The notes: a model not told the origin generated them from the sequence alone. DNA of 64,000 nucleotides from Klenkia marina (GCF_900101025.1 NZ_FMUH01000004.1:248001-312000); one strand, 5' to 3'. Positions 1 through 13,891 are shown, counted from the stretch's first letter. Program-made: numbers and translations.

Positions 1-1
1 C

Positions 2-520
2 GACGCGATCCACGGGTCGTGCGCGGTGCAGACCTCGGCGGTCATCGCCGCGGCGCTGGCGCAGATGGAGTACGACCTGGTGATCTGCGGCGCCGAGTCC
101 ACCGACGGCCAGGTCTCGGTCATGCCGGCCCTGCTGAGCGAGCGCCTGGGCGTCCCGCACCTGTCCGGTGCCCGCAAGCTCACCGTCGAGGGGTCCACCC
201 TCAAGGTCGAGCGGCAGACCGACGGCGGCTTCTGGGCCCTCGAGGCGCAGACGCCGGCCATCGTCAGCACCTGGGACACCATCAACGAGCCGCGCTACCC
301 CTCCTTCAAGGGGATCATGGCCGCCAAGAAGAAGCCGGTGGAGACCAAGTCGCTGGCCGACCTGGGCGTCGACGCAGGCTCCGTGGGCCTGGCCACCGCC
401 ACCAGCCAGGTGCTCGACTTCGCCGGCCGCCCGCCCAAGGGCGAGGGCGTGAAGGTCACCGACGAGGGCGACGGCGCCGAGAAGCTGGTCGGCTACCTGG
501 CCGCCCAGAAGATCGTCTGA
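2..520 (+). CDS. etfB: Electron transfer flavoprotein subunit beta, C-terminal part
   Basis: The reading frame is open from the left edge, so the N-terminus is missing; 172 residues remain of a family that is usually about 260 long. The visible part contains the conserved stretch with HGSCAVQTSAV, the GAESTDGQ loop and a C-terminal region typical of EtfB. With EtfA it forms a cytoplasmic FAD/AMP heterodimer that takes electrons from acyl-CoA dehydrogenases and passes them to ETF:quinone oxidoreductase. It lies 33 nt before etfA in the standard etfBA order, so the two are surely cotranscribed. The family assignment is firm; the true start is outside the window. Confidence 0.93.
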   Translation, partial: DAIHGSCAVQTSAVIAAALAQMEYDLVICGAESTDGQVSVMPALLSERLGVPHLSGARKLTVEGSTLKVERQTDGGFWALEAQTPAIVSTWDTINEPRYPSFKGIMAAKKKPVETKSLADLGVDAGSVGLATATSQVLDFAGRPPKGEGVKVTDEGDGAEKLVGYLAAQKIV

Positions 521-553
521 CCCCGACCAGCGACGAAGGAGAGAAGAAGAGCA

Positions 554-1516
554 ATGGCTGAAGTCCTGGTCCTGGTCGAGGTCGCCCCCGACGGCTCCGG
601 TGTCCGCAAGACCACCCTCGAGGCGCTCACCGCCGCCCGTGCGCTCGGCGAGCCCTCGGCCGTCGTCCTCGGTGCGCCCGGCACCGCGGCGACGGTGAAG
701 GACGCCCTCGCCGAGTACGGCGCCGCCAAGGTCTACGTCGGCGAGTCCGACGAGATCGACGCCTACCTGGTGGCCCCCAAGGCCGAGGTGCTGGCGCAGC
801 TGGTGGCGGACAAGGCCCCGGCCGCCGTGGTCATCCCCTCCACGCCCGAGGGCAAGGAGGTCGCCGGTCGCCTGGCGATCAAGACCGGCTCGGGGTTCCT
901 GACCGACGTCACCGAGATCGCCGCCGACGGCACCGCCACCCAGGTGGCCTTCGCCGGCGCGACCATCGTGCACTCGAAGGTCACCACCGGTACCCCGATC
1001 TACACCCTGCGCGGCAACTCCGTCACTCCCGAGCCCGCGGCCGGCGCGGCCGAGGAGGAGGCCATCACGGTCTCGATCTCCGACGCCGCCAAGCAGACCC
1101 GCGTGGTCGACCGGGTGGTCGAGCAGAAGTCCGACCGCCCCGAGCTCACCGAGGCCGCCATCGTGGTCTCCGGTGGCCGTGGCGTGGCCTCGGCGGAGAA
1201 CTTCTCCGTCATCGAGGGCCTGGCCGACTCCCTCGGCGCGGCCGTCGGCGCCTCGCGCGCGGCGGTCGACTCGGGCTTCTACCCGCACTCGTTCCAGGTC
1301 GGGCAGACCGGCAAGACGGTGTCGCCGCAGCTCTACATCGCGGTGGGCATCTCCGGGGCGATCCAGCACCGGGCCGGCATGCAGACCTCGAAGAACATCG
1401 TCGCGGTCAACAAGGACCCCGAGGCGCCGATCTTCGAGCTGGCCGACTTCGGCGTCGTGGGCGACCTGAACACCGTCGTCCCCGCCGCGACGCAGCAGAT
1501 CACCGCGCGCAAATAG
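554..1516 (+). CDS. etfA: Electron transfer flavoprotein subunit alpha
   Basis: A 320-residue protein, the usual EtfA length. The N-terminal half is the ETF alpha/beta fold (opening AEVLVLVEV). The C-terminal half carries the FAD-binding domain with [23 protein letters not shown]-type and [12 protein letters not shown] motifs, then [19 protein letters not shown]. It binds FAD and completes the heterodimer with the etfB product just upstream. The ATG is preceded by a purine-rich AAGGAGAGAAG stretch. Two strong hairpins follow the stop codon, so the etfBA unit probably ends here. The order etfB-etfA matches Rv3029c-Rv3028c of M. tuberculosis. Confidence 0.96.
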   Translation: MAEVLVLVEVAPDGSGVRKTTLEALTAARALGEPSAVVLGAPGTAATVKDALAEYGAAKVYVGESDEIDAYLVAPKAEVLAQLVADKAPAAVVIPSTPEGKEVAGRLAIKTGSGFLTDVTEIAADGTATQVAFAGATIVHSKVTTGTPIYTLRGNSVTPEPAAGAAEEEAITVSISDAAKQTRVVDRVVEQKSDRPELTEAAIVVSGGRGVASAENFSVIEGLADSLGAAVGASRAAVDSGFYPHSFQVGQTGKTVSPQLYIAVGISGAIQHRAGMQTSKNIVAVNKDPEAPIFELADFGVVGDLNTVVPAATQQITARK

Positions 1517-1524
1517 GAGAAGGA

Positions 1525-1635
1525 CCCCCTCGCCCCCCAGACCACGCTCCGCGCGGCCCGGGACCCTGCGAGGGGGCCGTTCCAGCGAGTCACGGGTCCG
1601 TCCTGGTTCACCGGCACCGGTGAGCCAGGACGGAC
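1525..1635 (+). terminator. Tandem terminator hairpins after etfBA
   Basis: There are two inverted repeats. The first pairs 1525-1533 with 1568-1576 (9 bp, CCCCCTCGC arm). The second is a nearly perfect 40-nt palindrome, 1596-1635, with a 19-pair stem containing one T-G wobble and a 2-nt loop. There is no T-tract, as is common in high-GC actinobacteria. They separate etfA from the ligase unit. Confidence 0.7.
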
Positions 1636-1672
1636 TTCTGCGTTCCGGGCCGCACCGGACGACGATGGGCCG

Positions 1673-3208
1673 GTGCTGCTCGCCGACGTCGTGTCCACCT
1701 CCGCCGCGGTCGGCGCCACCCGCGCCCGGACGGCGAAGAGCGCCGCGGTGGCCCAGCTGCTCCGTGCAGCCGCCCCCGACGAGGTCGGCCCGGTCACCGC
1801 GTGGCTCTCGGGTGCCCCGCGCCAGGGCAAGCTCGGCGCCGGCTGGCGCACCCTGTCCGGCGTCGACGCCCCGCCCGCCGCCGAGCCCACCCTCGCCGTC
1901 GTCGCCGTCGAGACCGCGCTCGACGAGCTCGCCGCCGTCTCCGGCGCCGGCTCCACGGCCCGTCGCGGCGGGCTGCTGGCCGACCTGTTCGGCGCCGCCA
2001 CCGCCGACGAGCAGTCGTTCCTCCTCCGCCTGCTGGGCGGCGAGCTGCGGCACGGGGCGCTGGAGGGCGTCGTGCTCGACGCCGTCGCCGCGGCCGCCGA
2101 CGCGCCCGCGGCCGTCGTCCGCCGGGCCTTCTTCCTGTCCGGCGAGCTGCCCGCGGTCGCCGAGCTCGCCCTGGGCGGGGGCGTCCTCGCGCTCGAGGCC
2201 GTCCGCCTGGAGGTCGGCCGCCCGCTGCGGCCGATGCTGGCCTCGCCGGCCGACGACCTCGCCGACGCGCTGGGTGAGGGGGACGTCGTGGTCGAGCAGA
2301 AGATGGACGGCGCCCGGATCCAGGTGCACAAGGACGGCGACGACGTGCGCGTGTGGACCCGCAGCCTGAAGGAGATCACCGCGCGGGTGCCCGAGCTCGT
2401 CGCCGTCGTCCGGGGGCTGCCCGCCCGGCGGCTGGTGCTCGACGGCGAGACGCTCGCGCTCACCGACGACGGCCGCCCGCGCCCGTTCCAGGAGACCGTT
2501 GCCCGGTTCGGCGCCGACGCCGGGCAGCTGCTGCTGCGCCCGTTCTTCTTCGACTGCCTGCACGTCGACGGCGCCGACCTGGTCGACGAGCCGCTGTCGG
2601 CCCGGCACGAGGCGCTGGCCCGGGTCGCGGCGGCGCACCGCATGCCCGGGGTCCCCCGACCCACCCCCGAGGAAGCCGCGGCGTTCCAGGCCGACGCGCT
2701 CGCCGCCGGGCACGAGGGCGTCGTCGTCAAGACGCTGTCCAGCACCTACGCCGCGGGACGGCGGGGGAGCGCCTGGCGCAAGGTCAAACCGGTGCACACC
2801 CTGGACCTCGTGGTCATCGGGGCCGAGTGGGGCTACGGCCGGCGCACCGGCTCGTTGTCGAACATCCACCTCGGCGCGCGCGACCCCGACGGTGGCGAGC
2901 CCGTGATGGTCGGCAAGACCTTCAAGGGCATGACCGACGAGCTGCTCGCGTGGCAGACCCGCACCTTCCCCGACCTCGTCACCGCGACCGACGGGGGCGC
3001 GGTGACCCTGCGCCCCGAGCTCGTGGTCGAGATCGAGCTGGACGGCGTGCAGCGCAGCCCCCGCTACCCGGGTGGTGTCGCGCTGAGGTTCGCCCGGGTG
3101 CTGCGCTACCGACCCGACAGGGGCCCCGCCGACGCCGACACGATCGACGCCGTCCGGGCGCTGCTGCCGGGAAGGTCTCCGGCAGCCGGCGGGTTGCCCC
3201 CGGGGTGA
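1673..3208 (+). CDS. ligB: ATP-dependent DNA ligase
   Basis: 511 residues, close to actinobacterial LigB (about 507). The N-terminal third is the helical DNA-binding domain. The adenylation domain follows with the nucleophile K210 in [12 protein letters not shown], the motif LDGETLAL and [10 protein letters not shown]. The C-terminal OB-fold ends the protein ([29 protein letters not shown]). It seals DNA nicks with ATP, probably in repair, while the essential NAD-dependent LigA is encoded 7 kb downstream. The GTG start follows a strong terminator, so the gene needs its own promoter, which I could not place. Its stop overlaps the GTG of the MFS gene (GTGA), implying translational coupling. Confidence 0.93.
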   Translation: MLLADVVSTSAAVGATRARTAKSAAVAQLLRAAAPDEVGPVTAWLSGAPRQGKLGAGWRTLSGVDAPPAAEPTLAVVAVETALDELAAVSGAGSTARRGGLLADLFGAATADEQSFLLRLLGGELRHGALEGVVLDAVAAAADAPAAVVRRAFFLSGELPAVAELALGGGVLALEAVRLEVGRPLRPMLASPADDLADALGEGDVVVEQKMDGARIQVHKDGDDVRVWTRSLKEITARVPELVAVVRGLPARRLVLDGETLALTDDGRPRPFQETVARFGADAGQLLLRPFFFDCLHVDGADLVDEPLSARHEALARVAAAHRMPGVPRPTPEEAAAFQADALAAGHEGVVVKTLSSTYAAGRRGSAWRKVKPVHTLDLVVIGAEWGYGRRTGSLSNIHLGARDPDGGEPVMVGKTFKGMTDELLAWQTRTFPDLVTATDGGAVTLRPELVVEIELDGVQRSPRYPGGVALRFARVLRYRPDRGPADADTIDAVRALLPGRSPAAGGLPPG

Positions 3209-4593
3209 GCGGACCGGGCGTCTTCGACCGGCGGCACCGGTCGACCACCACCGGGCTGCTGGTGCTGGTCACGTTCGTGGCCTTCGAGGCGATGGCGGTC
3301 GCCACGGCCATGCCGACCGCGGTCACCGAGCTCGACGGGCTGGCCTGGTACGGCTGGCCGTTCACCGCCTTCCTGGTCGCCCAGGTCGTGGGCATGGTGG
3401 TCGGGGGAGAGGTCGGCGACCGCAGAGGCCCCCGCGCTGCCCTGCTGGCCGGTGTCGCGGTGTTCGCAGCCGGTCTGCTGGCCGCGGGCCTGGCGGCGGA
3501 CATGGCGCTGTTCGTGCTCGGCCGGGCGGTGCAGGGCCTCGGCGGCGGGCTGATCTCGGTCTCGATCTACGTCGTGGCCGGCGCGGCCTACGAGGCCCGG
3601 CTGCGGCCGGCGCTGTTCGGCGCGCTGTCCGCGGCGTGGGTGGTGCCGGCGCTGGTGGGGCCGCTCGTCGCCGGGGTGCTGACCGCTGCGGCAACCTGGC
3701 GGCTGGTGTTCCTGGGCATCCTGCCGCTGGTGGTCGTCGGGTTGGCGCTCGTGCTCCCGGCCCTGCGGAGCCTCACTGCGCCGTCGGCACCCGGCGGCGG
3801 GGGCCCCGGGCGGCGGTGGTGGGCGGTGCTCAGCGGCGTCGGCGTCGGGGCGCTGCAGTACGCCGGCCAGCGGCTGGACCTGGTCGCCGTCCCGATCGCG
3901 GTGGTCGGGCTGGCCGCGCTGCTAGTCGGCCTCGGCCGGCTGCTGCCGCGCGGCACGGGCCGCGCCGCCCGGGGCCTGCCCTCGGTCGTGGCGTCCCGGG
4001 GCCTGCTGGCCGGGGCGTTCTTCGGGGTCGAGTCCCTGATCCCGTTCTCCCTCACCACGCTGCACGGCTACCCGGCCACGACGGCCGGGGTGCCGCTGAC
4101 CGCTGCGGCCCTCGGCTGGTCGCTGGCCTCGGCGCTGCAGGGGCGTCGGCCCGACCTCTCCCGGGTGCGGCTGCTGCAGGCCGGCTTCGTGCTCGTCACC
4201 GTCGGGGTGGCCGGCACCGCGCTGGTCGCCGTCCCGGGGCTGCACGGCTGGGCCACCTACGTGACCTGGGCGGTGGCCGGCACCGGCATGGGGCTGGGCA
4301 TGAGCAGCGTCGGCGTGCTGCTGCTGGAGCAGTCGCCCGAGCACCGGCGGGGTGCGGACTCGGCGTCCCTGCAGATCGCCGACGTCACCGGCAGCGCGGT
4401 CTGCATCGGCGCCGTCGGCGTCCTGCTCGCCGCCGCGACGGCCGGGTCCCTGCCGCTCACCGCCGCCGTCCTGGCCGCGGTCGGCGGGTTGACCGGCGTC
4501 GCCGTGCTCGGCGCCCTGGTGGCCGGGCGCTGCCGTGCGGTGGACGACGGGGCCGGCGCGCGGGCGGGCGCGACTACCCTGGCGGCGTCATGA
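3205..4593 (+). CDS. MFS transporter, multidrug-efflux type
   Basis: 462 residues, almost entirely hydrophobic helices, about 12-14 predicted. The first helix contains [17 protein letters not shown]. The signature loop between helices 2 and 3 is [14 protein letters not shown], the classic MFS G-x-x-x-D-R-x-G-R-[RK] pattern, followed by [14 protein letters not shown] typical of drug:H+ antiporters. It probably exports small molecules from the cytoplasm; the substrate cannot be told. It starts with GTG in a 4-nt overlap with ligB and its stop overlaps the ATG of the cysteine desulfurase, so all are read from one message. The assignment to MFS is firm, the efflux role is inferred. Confidence 0.88.
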   Translation: MSGPGVFDRRHRSTTTGLLVLVTFVAFEAMAVATAMPTAVTELDGLAWYGWPFTAFLVAQVVGMVVGGEVGDRRGPRAALLAGVAVFAAGLLAAGLAADMALFVLGRAVQGLGGGLISVSIYVVAGAAYEARLRPALFGALSAAWVVPALVGPLVAGVLTAAATWRLVFLGILPLVVVGLALVLPALRSLTAPSAPGGGGPGRRWWAVLSGVGVGALQYAGQRLDLVAVPIAVVGLAALLVGLGRLLPRGTGRAARGLPSVVASRGLLAGAFFGVESLIPFSLTTLHGYPATTAGVPLTAAALGWSLASALQGRRPDLSRVRLLQAGFVLVTVGVAGTALVAVPGLHGWATYVTWAVAGTGMGLGMSSVGVLLLEQSPEHRRGADSASLQIADVTGSAVCIGAVGVLLAAATAGSLPLTAAVLAAVGGLTGVAVLGALVAGRCRAVDDGAGARAGATTLAAS

Positions 4594-5786
4594 CCTACCT
4601 CGACCACGCGGCGACCACCCCGATGCTGCCCGAGGCGATCGCCGCGATGGCCGAGCAGCTCGCCCGGGTCGGCAACGCCTCCTCGCTGCACGCCAGCGGC
4701 CGCGCCGCACGCCGCACGGCCGAGCAGGCGCGCGAGCAGCTCGCCGAGGCGCTGGGCGCCCGGCCGTCGGAGGTGCTGTTCACCGGCGGGGGCACCGAGA
4801 GCGACAACCTCGCGGTCAAGGGCATGTTCTGGGCCCGGCGCGACGCCGACCCCCGGCGCACCCGCATCGTGGTCAGCCCGGCCGAGCACCACGCCGTCCT
4901 GGACAGCGTCGAGTGGCTGGTCGAGCACGACGGCGCGCAGGTCACCTGGCTCGACGTGGCGCCCACCGGCGAGGTCACGGCCGCGGCGCTCACCGAGGCG
5001 CTGGGCGACGGCCAGGACGTCGCGGTCGCCAGCGTCATGTGGGCCAACAACGAGATCGGTGCCGTCAGCGACCTCACCGCGCTGGCCGCGGCCGCGCACG
5101 CGGTCGGCGTCCCGATCCACACCGACGCCGTGCAGGCCGTCGGGCAGGTGCCGGTGGACGTCGCGGCCAGCGGCGTCGACGCCCTCACGATGACCGGCCA
5201 CAAGCTGGGCGGGCCGATGGGTGCCGGGGTGCTCGTGCTGCGCCGCGACGCCGACTGCACCCCGCTGCTGCACGGTGGCGGCCAGGAGCGCGACGTCCGC
5301 TCGGGCACCCTCGACGTCGCCGCCATCACCGCGCTCGCCGTCGCCACCACCACGAGCGTCGCCGGCCGGGTCGAGCGTGCGGCCCGGGTCGCCGCGCTGC
5401 GCGACCGCCTGGTCGCCGGTGTGGTCGAGCTGGTGCCCGACGTGCAGCTCAACGGCCCGGCGCTGGACTCCGTCGTGGCCGGCGGACCGGGGCGGTTGCC
5501 CGGCAACGCGCACCTGTCCTTCCCCGGCGCCGAGGGCGACGCACTGCTGATGCTGCTCGACGCCAACGGCATCGAGTGCTCCACCGGCTCGGCCTGCAGC
5601 GCCGGTGTCGCCCGGCCCAGCCACGTGCTGCTGGCCGCCGGCGCCGACCCCGACCGCGCCCGCAGCTCGCTGCGGTTCAGCCTCGGCCACACCTCCACCG
5701 ACGCCGACGTCGACGCCGTCCTGGCGGTCATCGCCCCGGTGGTCGAGCGCGCCCGCCGCGCCGGGCTGGGGCGGCGGTCGGCGTGA
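4590..5786 (+). CDS. iscS: Cysteine desulfurase (IscS/NifS family)
   Basis: 398 residues. This PLP enzyme removes sulfur from L-cysteine and holds it as a persulfide for tRNA thiolation and Fe-S assembly. It opens with [11 protein letters not shown]. The PLP lysine is K205 in [10 protein letters not shown]. The catalytic cysteine is C336 in STGSACSAG, with an additional cysteine at 330. The ATG overlaps the MFS stop (ATGA) and the next gene is mnmA, the direct user of the sulfur, also overlapping by 4 nt. A TACCCT hexamer at 4575-4580, 9 nt before the ATG, could be an internal promoter. The neighbour pair matches Rv3025c-Rv3024c. Confidence 0.95.
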   Translation: MTYLDHAATTPMLPEAIAAMAEQLARVGNASSLHASGRAARRTAEQAREQLAEALGARPSEVLFTGGGTESDNLAVKGMFWARRDADPRRTRIVVSPAEHHAVLDSVEWLVEHDGAQVTWLDVAPTGEVTAAALTEALGDGQDVAVASVMWANNEIGAVSDLTALAAAAHAVGVPIHTDAVQAVGQVPVDVAASGVDALTMTGHKLGGPMGAGVLVLRRDADCTPLLHGGGQERDVRSGTLDVAAITALAVATTTSVAGRVERAARVAALRDRLVAGVVELVPDVQLNGPALDSVVAGGPGRLPGNAHLSFPGAEGDALLMLLDANGIECSTGSACSAGVARPSHVLLAAGADPDRARSSLRFSLGHTSTDADVDAVLAVIAPVVERARRAGLGRRSA

Positions 5787-6868
5787 GGCTGATCGCCGCG
5801 ATGAGCGGCGGTGTCGACTCCGCGGTGGCCGCCGCGCTGGCGGTCGAGGCCGGGCACGACGTCACCGGCGTGCACCTCGCCCTCTCGCAGCAGCGCGCCC
5901 AGCTGCGCAGCGGCTCGCGGGGCTGCTGCAGCGTCGAGGACGCCGACGACGCCCGCCGGGTCGCCGCCGAGCTCGGCATCCCGTTCTACGTGTGGGACAT
6001 GGCCGACCGGTTCGCCGAGGACGTCGTCGACGACTTCGTCGCCGAGTACGCCGCCGGCCGGACGCCCAACCCCTGCCTGCGCTGCAACGAGAAGATCAAG
6101 TTCGCCGCGGTGCTGGACCGGGCGCAGGCGCTGGGCTTCGACGCGGTCGTCACCGGCCACCACGCCCGGCTGGCCGACGGGCAGCTGCGGCGCTCGGTCG
6201 ACGCCGCCAAGGACCAGAGCTACGTGCTCGGCGTGCTCACGGCGCGGCAGTTGGCCGGCGCGGTGTTCCCGCTGGGCTCGATGACCAAGGACCGCGTGCG
6301 CGAGATCGCGGCCGAGCGCGGCTACGCGGTGGCGACGAAGCCCGACAGCCACGACATCTGCTTCATCCCCGACGGCGACACCCGCGGGTTCCTCGACCGC
6401 CGGCTGGGCGAGGCGCCCGGACCGGTGGTCGACGCCGGTACGGGAGCCGTGGTGGGGGAGCACCGGGGCACCCACGGCTTCACCATCGGGCAGCGCAAGG
6501 GCCTGGGCATCGCGGTCGGCGACCAGCGTCCGCGCTACGTGCTCGGCATCGAGCCGGTGACGCGCACGGTCACGGTCGGCACGGCCGAGCAGACCGGGGT
6601 CGACGAGGTCCGCACCGGCACCCCGACCTGGGCCGGCCCGGTCCCGGCGTGGCCGCTGGAGGCCCAGGTGCAGCTGCGCGCCCACGGGGCGGCGGTGCCG
6701 TGCACGGTGACCGAGGACGACGGCGGGCTGGTGATCGCCCTGCACACCACCCAGCGCGGTGTGGCCCCCGGGCAGTCCGCGGTGCTGTACGAGCCCGACG
6801 CCGAGCGCGGCGACCGGGTGCTGGGTCAGGCCGCAGTGCTGCGCGCCGGGGCCCGCTCGACCGTCTGA
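5783..6868 (+). CDS. mnmA: tRNA-specific 2-thiouridylase MnmA
   Basis: 361 residues, the normal MnmA length. It uses ATP and persulfide sulfur to make 2-thiouridine at position 34 of Lys, Glu and Gln tRNAs. The PP-loop SGGVDSAV is at residues 8-15. The first catalytic cysteine is C101 in [12 protein letters not shown] and the second is C193 in [26 protein letters not shown] marks the central domain, and a beta-barrel ends the protein. The actinobacterial form has a CxxC (C98/C101) where E. coli has an aspartate three residues before the catalytic cysteine. The GTG start overlaps the desulfurase stop. It is the last gene of the coupled run. Confidence 0.96.
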   Translation: MRLIAAMSGGVDSAVAAALAVEAGHDVTGVHLALSQQRAQLRSGSRGCCSVEDADDARRVAAELGIPFYVWDMADRFAEDVVDDFVAEYAAGRTPNPCLRCNEKIKFAAVLDRAQALGFDAVVTGHHARLADGQLRRSVDAAKDQSYVLGVLTARQLAGAVFPLGSMTKDRVREIAAERGYAVATKPDSHDICFIPDGDTRGFLDRRLGEAPGPVVDAGTGAVVGEHRGTHGFTIGQRKGLGIAVGDQRPRYVLGIEPVTRTVTVGTAEQTGVDEVRTGTPTWAGPVPAWPLEAQVQLRAHGAAVPCTVTEDDGGLVIALHTTQRGVAPGQSAVLYEPDAERGDRVLGQAAVLRAGARSTV

Positions 6869-6900
6869 GTCGAGAAGTCGACAGATCGACACCACGACAC

Positions 6901-6940
6901 CGCGGGTCCGCGCGGGTCCGCGCGGGTCCGCGCGGGTCCG
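6901..6940 (+). repeat. Four tandem copies of a GC-rich decamer
   Basis: Four exact head-to-tail copies of CGCGGGTCCG lie in the gap between mnmA and the 5'-nucleotidase gene. The 10-nt period is close to one helical turn. No ORF or known element uses it; it may be slippage product, a protein-binding array or part of the mnmA terminator region. Confidence 0.85.
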
Positions 6941-7031
6941 CAAATGCTGGTCCCGTGCGCCCGGACGCGGGCGGTGCGGGCGGGCCGCATTTCCATCCGG
7001 TGAACGACGGGCATCGGTTCACAGCAGCCCC

Positions 7032-7082
7032 TTGGTTTCGTCACGGGCCCGGGCTAGGTTCGCGAACGGCGAGATGGTTCGC
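7032..7082 (+). promoter_or_regulatory. Promoter of the 5'-nucleotidase gene with GTTCGC half-sites
   Basis: A -35 hexamer TTGGTT (7032-7037) and a -10 hexamer TAGGTT (7055-7060) are separated by 17 nt. Overlapping and following the -10 are GTTCGC (7058-7063), its complement GCGAAC (7062-7067) and another GTTCGC (7077-7082), an operator-like arrangement. Transcription would start near 7067, giving a leader of about 90 nt. Confidence 0.55.
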
Positions 7083-7156
7083 CGAGCTACTTAGTCATGC
7101 TCCGTGACCGATCCGTCACCCAGGGTCGAGATGGGGCTCCGGGCCCTGGAGGACCC

Positions 7157-9341
7157 TTGCGCCGAACGCGCCTCACCCTCGCCGCGACGCTCATCGCGTC
7201 CGCCGGCCTCGTCGTCCTTCCCGGGACGGCATCCGCGGCGCCGGCCCCGGCCGACGTCCCGGTCCAGTTCCTCACGGTCAACGACCTCCACGGGCGCATC
7301 GCGACGCCCGCGGCCGACAACCGCGACGGCCAGATCACCCTCGACGGCCAGGCGACGCTGGTCGGCGGCGCGGGCAACATCGCCACCGCCGTCGGCCAGG
7401 CGCGAGCCTCGTTCACCGCGGCCGGGGGTACGGCGGACTCGTCGGCACTGATCGGCATGGGTGACCTCGTCGGCGCGTCCCCGTTCGAGTCGGCGGCCTT
7501 CCGCGACGAGTCCACCATCGAGGTCCTCAACTCCATGGGCATGGCCGTCTCGGTGGTCGGCAACCACGAGTTCGACCGCGGCACCGACGAGCTGCGCCGC
7601 ATCTCCGGCGCCACCGACGGCACGTACACCGACGGCATCCAGGCGTGCGCCGACGTCGGGCTGCCCTCCGACTACTGCTTCCCCGACAGCCAGGGCCAGC
7701 GGTTCGCCGGCACGGACTTCCCCTACCTGGCCGCGAACGTCGTGGTCAAGGGCACGACCACGCCGATGCTGCCGCCCTACGAGATCCTCGAGGTCGGTGG
7801 CGGCCAGCGGGTCGGCGTCATCGGCGTGGTCACCGAGACCACCGACACCATCGTCGCGCCCACGGGGATCGCCGACGTCGACTTCATCGACGAGGCCGAG
7901 GCCATCAACCGGTGGGCGGCCGTGCTGCAGGGTCAGGGCGTGCAGTCCATCGTGGCCCTGGTGCACGAGGGCGGTACCCCCGAGACGCCCGCACAGGTGT
8001 CCGGGTGCGGTCAGCTGACCGGCCCGATCGTCGACATCAACAACCGCACCAGCGCTGCGGTCGACATCGTGCTCTCGGCGCACACCCACCAGAACTACAG
8101 CTGCTACCTCGCCGACCCGGCCGGCCAGCCCCGCCTGGTCGCCCAGGCAGGCTTCTACGGCCGCGAGCTCGGTGACATCCGGTTCGTCATCGACGGCGCC
8201 ACCGGCGACGTCGACCGGCTCTGCGGCACCTACACCGCCACCAACGTGCCGGTCCTGCAGTCCCTGCCCGACGACGCGCCGACCCAGGCCATCGTCGACT
8301 ACTGGGTGGCGAAGGCGGCGACGGTCGGCAACCAGCAGGTCGGCAGCACGTCCGCCCCGCTGAACCGCGACTCCGCCCGCACGTCGGAGTCCCCGCTGGC
8401 CAACACCATCGCCCAGGCCCAGCTCGAGGCACTGCGCGACGACCCGTCCGGCGCCTACGAGGACGGCACAGCCAGCTACGGCGGGGCGCCCGTCGTCGCG
8501 TTCATGAACCCGGGCGGGGTGCGGGCGAACATCGACCAGGGCCCGGTCACCTACAACGAGGCGTTCACCGTGCAGCCCTTCGGCAACTACGTGAACGCCG
8601 TGACGCTGACCGGTGAGCAGCTGCGGCTCGTGCTCGAGCAGCAGTTCATCACGCCGGCCCGCAGCACCCAGCTGTTCATGGGCACGTCGGAGGGGTTCCG
8701 TTACAGCTACGACCTGGCCCGGGCGCCCTACGACCGCGTCGACCCCGCCTCGATCCAGATCGACGACCCCGCGACGCCGGCGCAGGACTTCGCCACGGTC
8801 AGCGCAACCGCCACCTACCGGGTCGTCATGAACTCGTTCCTGGCCACCGGCGGTGACAGCTTCTCCGCCTTCACGCTCGGGACCGAGCCGGTCACCGGCC
8901 CGGTCGACGTCGACACCTTCATCGACTTCCTCGACCGCAACCCGAACTACGTGCCCGTCTCGGGCGCAGCCGGCACGCCGAACGGCGTCCACGCGACGAA
9001 GGTGGACAACAGCACCTGGGCGACCGCGCCGCTCGCGCCGCCGGCCGGTGGGGGCAGCGGTGGCGACAACGGCGGGACCGCCACCGCCACCGGGATCAGC
9101 GGCGCCCTCGGCGTCGCCGCGGCCGGGTACACCTGCACCGCTGCCCCGGGCACGCCTGACCCGGGCACCGGCACCCCGGGCACGCCTGCGCCGGGCACCC
9201 AGCCGGTCGCGCACCCGGGCAACGGCATCGCCGCGGGGCAGCTGGCGAACACCGGTGCCGCCACCGGGCAGCTGACCGTGCTCGGCGTCGGCCTGCTGCT
9301 GGCCGGCGGGGTCGCCACCGCGGCGGGCTACCGTCGCGGGC

Positions 9342-9358
<17 letters not shown>
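7157..9358 (+). CDS. Cell-wall-anchored bifunctional metallophosphatase/5'-nucleotidase
   Basis: 733 residues from the TTG start, chosen because GGAGG lies just before it and it begins a clean signal peptide (RRTRLTLAATL to ASAAPA). An in-frame ATG at 7097 has no ribosome site. The metallophosphatase domain has NDLHGRI, GDLVGASP, GNHEFDRG and SAHTH; the 5'-nucleotidase domain has NPGGVRANID, QPFGNYV and TGGDSFSAF. A Pro/Gly/Thr linker leads to LANTG (696-700), a hydrophobic helix and RRGR. That is the LAxTG form recognised by class E sortases, so the enzyme is probably wall-linked and dephosphorylates extracellular nucleotides. The next gene starts inside its last codons. Confidence 0.88.
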
Positions 9359-12699
<3,341 letters not shown>

Positions 12700-12702
12700 C
12701 CC

Positions 12703-13362
12703 TCAGGTCGGGGGCAGGCGGGTGACGGTCGCGGCGATGCCGAGCAGGTGGGCCAGCCGGGCCAGCTCGGACCGGCGGAACGCCGGCCCGCCCGAGCGAC
12801 CCAGCAGCACCGCCGCGTCGCCGTCGTACGGCACGGCCATCATCTCCACCGCCATGTCCCGCCACAGCTCGGGCACCCACGCGCCCTCGCTGGGCAGCAG
12901 GGCCGGTGCGGCCAGCGGCAGCCAGGGCAGGGGCACCCCGTCCAGCCCCGGTGCGGCCGGGGAGGCGGCCACGACGGCGGCGCCGTCCCCGCTGCCGACC
13001 AGCACCGCGGCCCAGCCGGCGTGCAGCACCCGGGGCAGCCCGTCGGCCAGCAGCTGCTGGGTGCCGCCGTCGGCCCGGCCCAACGACTCCAGCAGTTCGA
13101 GCTCGCGGTAGGTGTCCAGCTGACCGGCGAACGGGCGCAGCGACTCGACGACCACCCCCGGCACCGTGGTGACCGCCGTGATCAGGCTGTCGGCCACCCG
13201 GTCCTCGGCGAGCTCGACGACGATGTCGTCGACGGCCACGCCGTTGCCGCGCTCGAGCACGTCGACCGACACGATGTCGATGCCCGCCCGGCCCAGGGCC
13301 GTGGCGACGGCCCCCAGGATGCCGGGGCGGTCGGGCACGACCAGCCGCAACAGGTAGGACAC
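12703..13362 (-). CDS. ACT-domain amino-acid-binding protein
   Basis: 219 residues. The first 75 or so form an ACT domain (LLRLVVPDRPGILGAVATAL), the small-molecule-binding fold of amino-acid-responsive proteins. The remainder is an Ala/Leu-rich region with no catalytic motif that I recognise. The GTG at 13362 is chosen over a longer frame because GGAGG lies 6 nt upstream on the minus strand. It matches Rv3013 by position, between ligA and gatC. A regulatory or sensor role is likely from the fold; the ligand is unknown. Confidence 0.82.
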   Translation of the reverse strand: MSYLLRLVVPDRPGILGAVATALGRAGIDIVSVDVLERGNGVAVDDIVVELAEDRVADSLITAVTTVPGVVVESLRPFAGQLDTYRELELLESLGRADGGTQQLLADGLPRVLHAGWAAVLVGSGDGAAVVAASPAAPGLDGVPLPWLPLAAPALLPSEGAWVPELWRDMAVEMMAVPYDGDAAVLLGRSGGPAFRRSELARLAHLLGIAATVTRLPPT

Positions 13363-13503
13363 GGCAATCCTCCGCAGACGTGGTCGGAGCACGGGGGCCG
13401 ACCGGGTGCCGATCGCCGTCGATCGAGGGACGCCGACAGCCTGCCCCATCCCGGGCCCGGGAAGCCAATCCCGTGCGCGGCGGGGCGTCACGCACGGTCC
13501 CCG

Positions 13504-13509
13504 TAGAGT
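13504..13509 (+). promoter_or_regulatory. Candidate -10 element for gatCAB
   Basis: TAGAGT in the 217-nt divergent gap between the ACT gene and gatC. It would give a leader of about 64 nt. No convincing -35 was found. Confidence 0.35.
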
Positions 13510-13579
13510 GGACGGTCGGGATCGGCCCCGCCGACCACCCCCGCACCGCCCCCGATCAGCGACGGAGCGCCACAGCCGC

Positions 13580-13891
13580 ATGAGCACGGACAGCAGCAGC
13601 CTCTCCCGGGACGACATCGCGCACCTGGCGCAGTTGTCCCGCCTCGCCGTCAGCGACGAGGAGCTCGACCTCTACGCCGGTCAGCTCGGTGTCGTGCTGG
13701 GGGCCGTGGCCCGTGTGCAGGACGCCCCCACCGCCGACGTCGCGCCGACCACGCACGCCGTCCCGCTCACCAACGTGCACCGCCCCGACGTCGTCACCCC
13801 CAGCCTGCCCCGCGAGCAGGTGCTCGCCGGTGCGCCGGCGGCGGAGGACGACCGGTTCCGGGTGCCGCGCATCCTGCAGGAAGAAGCATGA
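13580..13891 (+). CDS. gatC: Asp-tRNA(Asn)/Glu-tRNA(Gln) amidotransferase subunit C
   Basis: 103 residues. GatC is the small belt-like subunit that holds GatA and GatB together. It shows the family pattern [22 protein letters not shown] near the start and [24 protein letters not shown] at the end. Its stop overlaps the gatA ATG (ATGA). The ATG at 13580 is preferred because the conserved first helix begins directly after it. Confidence 0.95.
   Translation: MSTDSSSLSRDDIAHLAQLSRLAVSDEELDLYAGQLGVVLGAVARVQDAPTADVAPTTHAVPLTNVHRPDVVTPSLPREQVLAGAPAAEDDRFRVPRILQEEA

Noticed and set aside
4595-6943. 782-residue minus-strand ORF opposite iscS and mnmA
   Set aside because: Both plus-strand genes have complete catalytic motifs; the antisense frame has none.
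6995-7045. Possible PHO box (GTTCAC-like repeats) before the nucleotidase gene
   Set aside because: GTGAAC and GTTCAC occur near 7000 and 7017 but not as the 11-nt direct repeats required. The spacing is wrong.
7058-7082. LexA/SOS box
   Set aside because: The actinobacterial SOS box is CGAAC-N4-GTTCG. Here GTTCGCGAAC is in the inverse order and the GCGAAC/GTTCGC pair is 9 nt apart.
7097-7156. ATG at 7097 as the start of the 5'-nucleotidase
   Set aside because: It would put 20 polar residues before the signal peptide and has no ribosome site, while the TTG at 7157 follows GGAGG.
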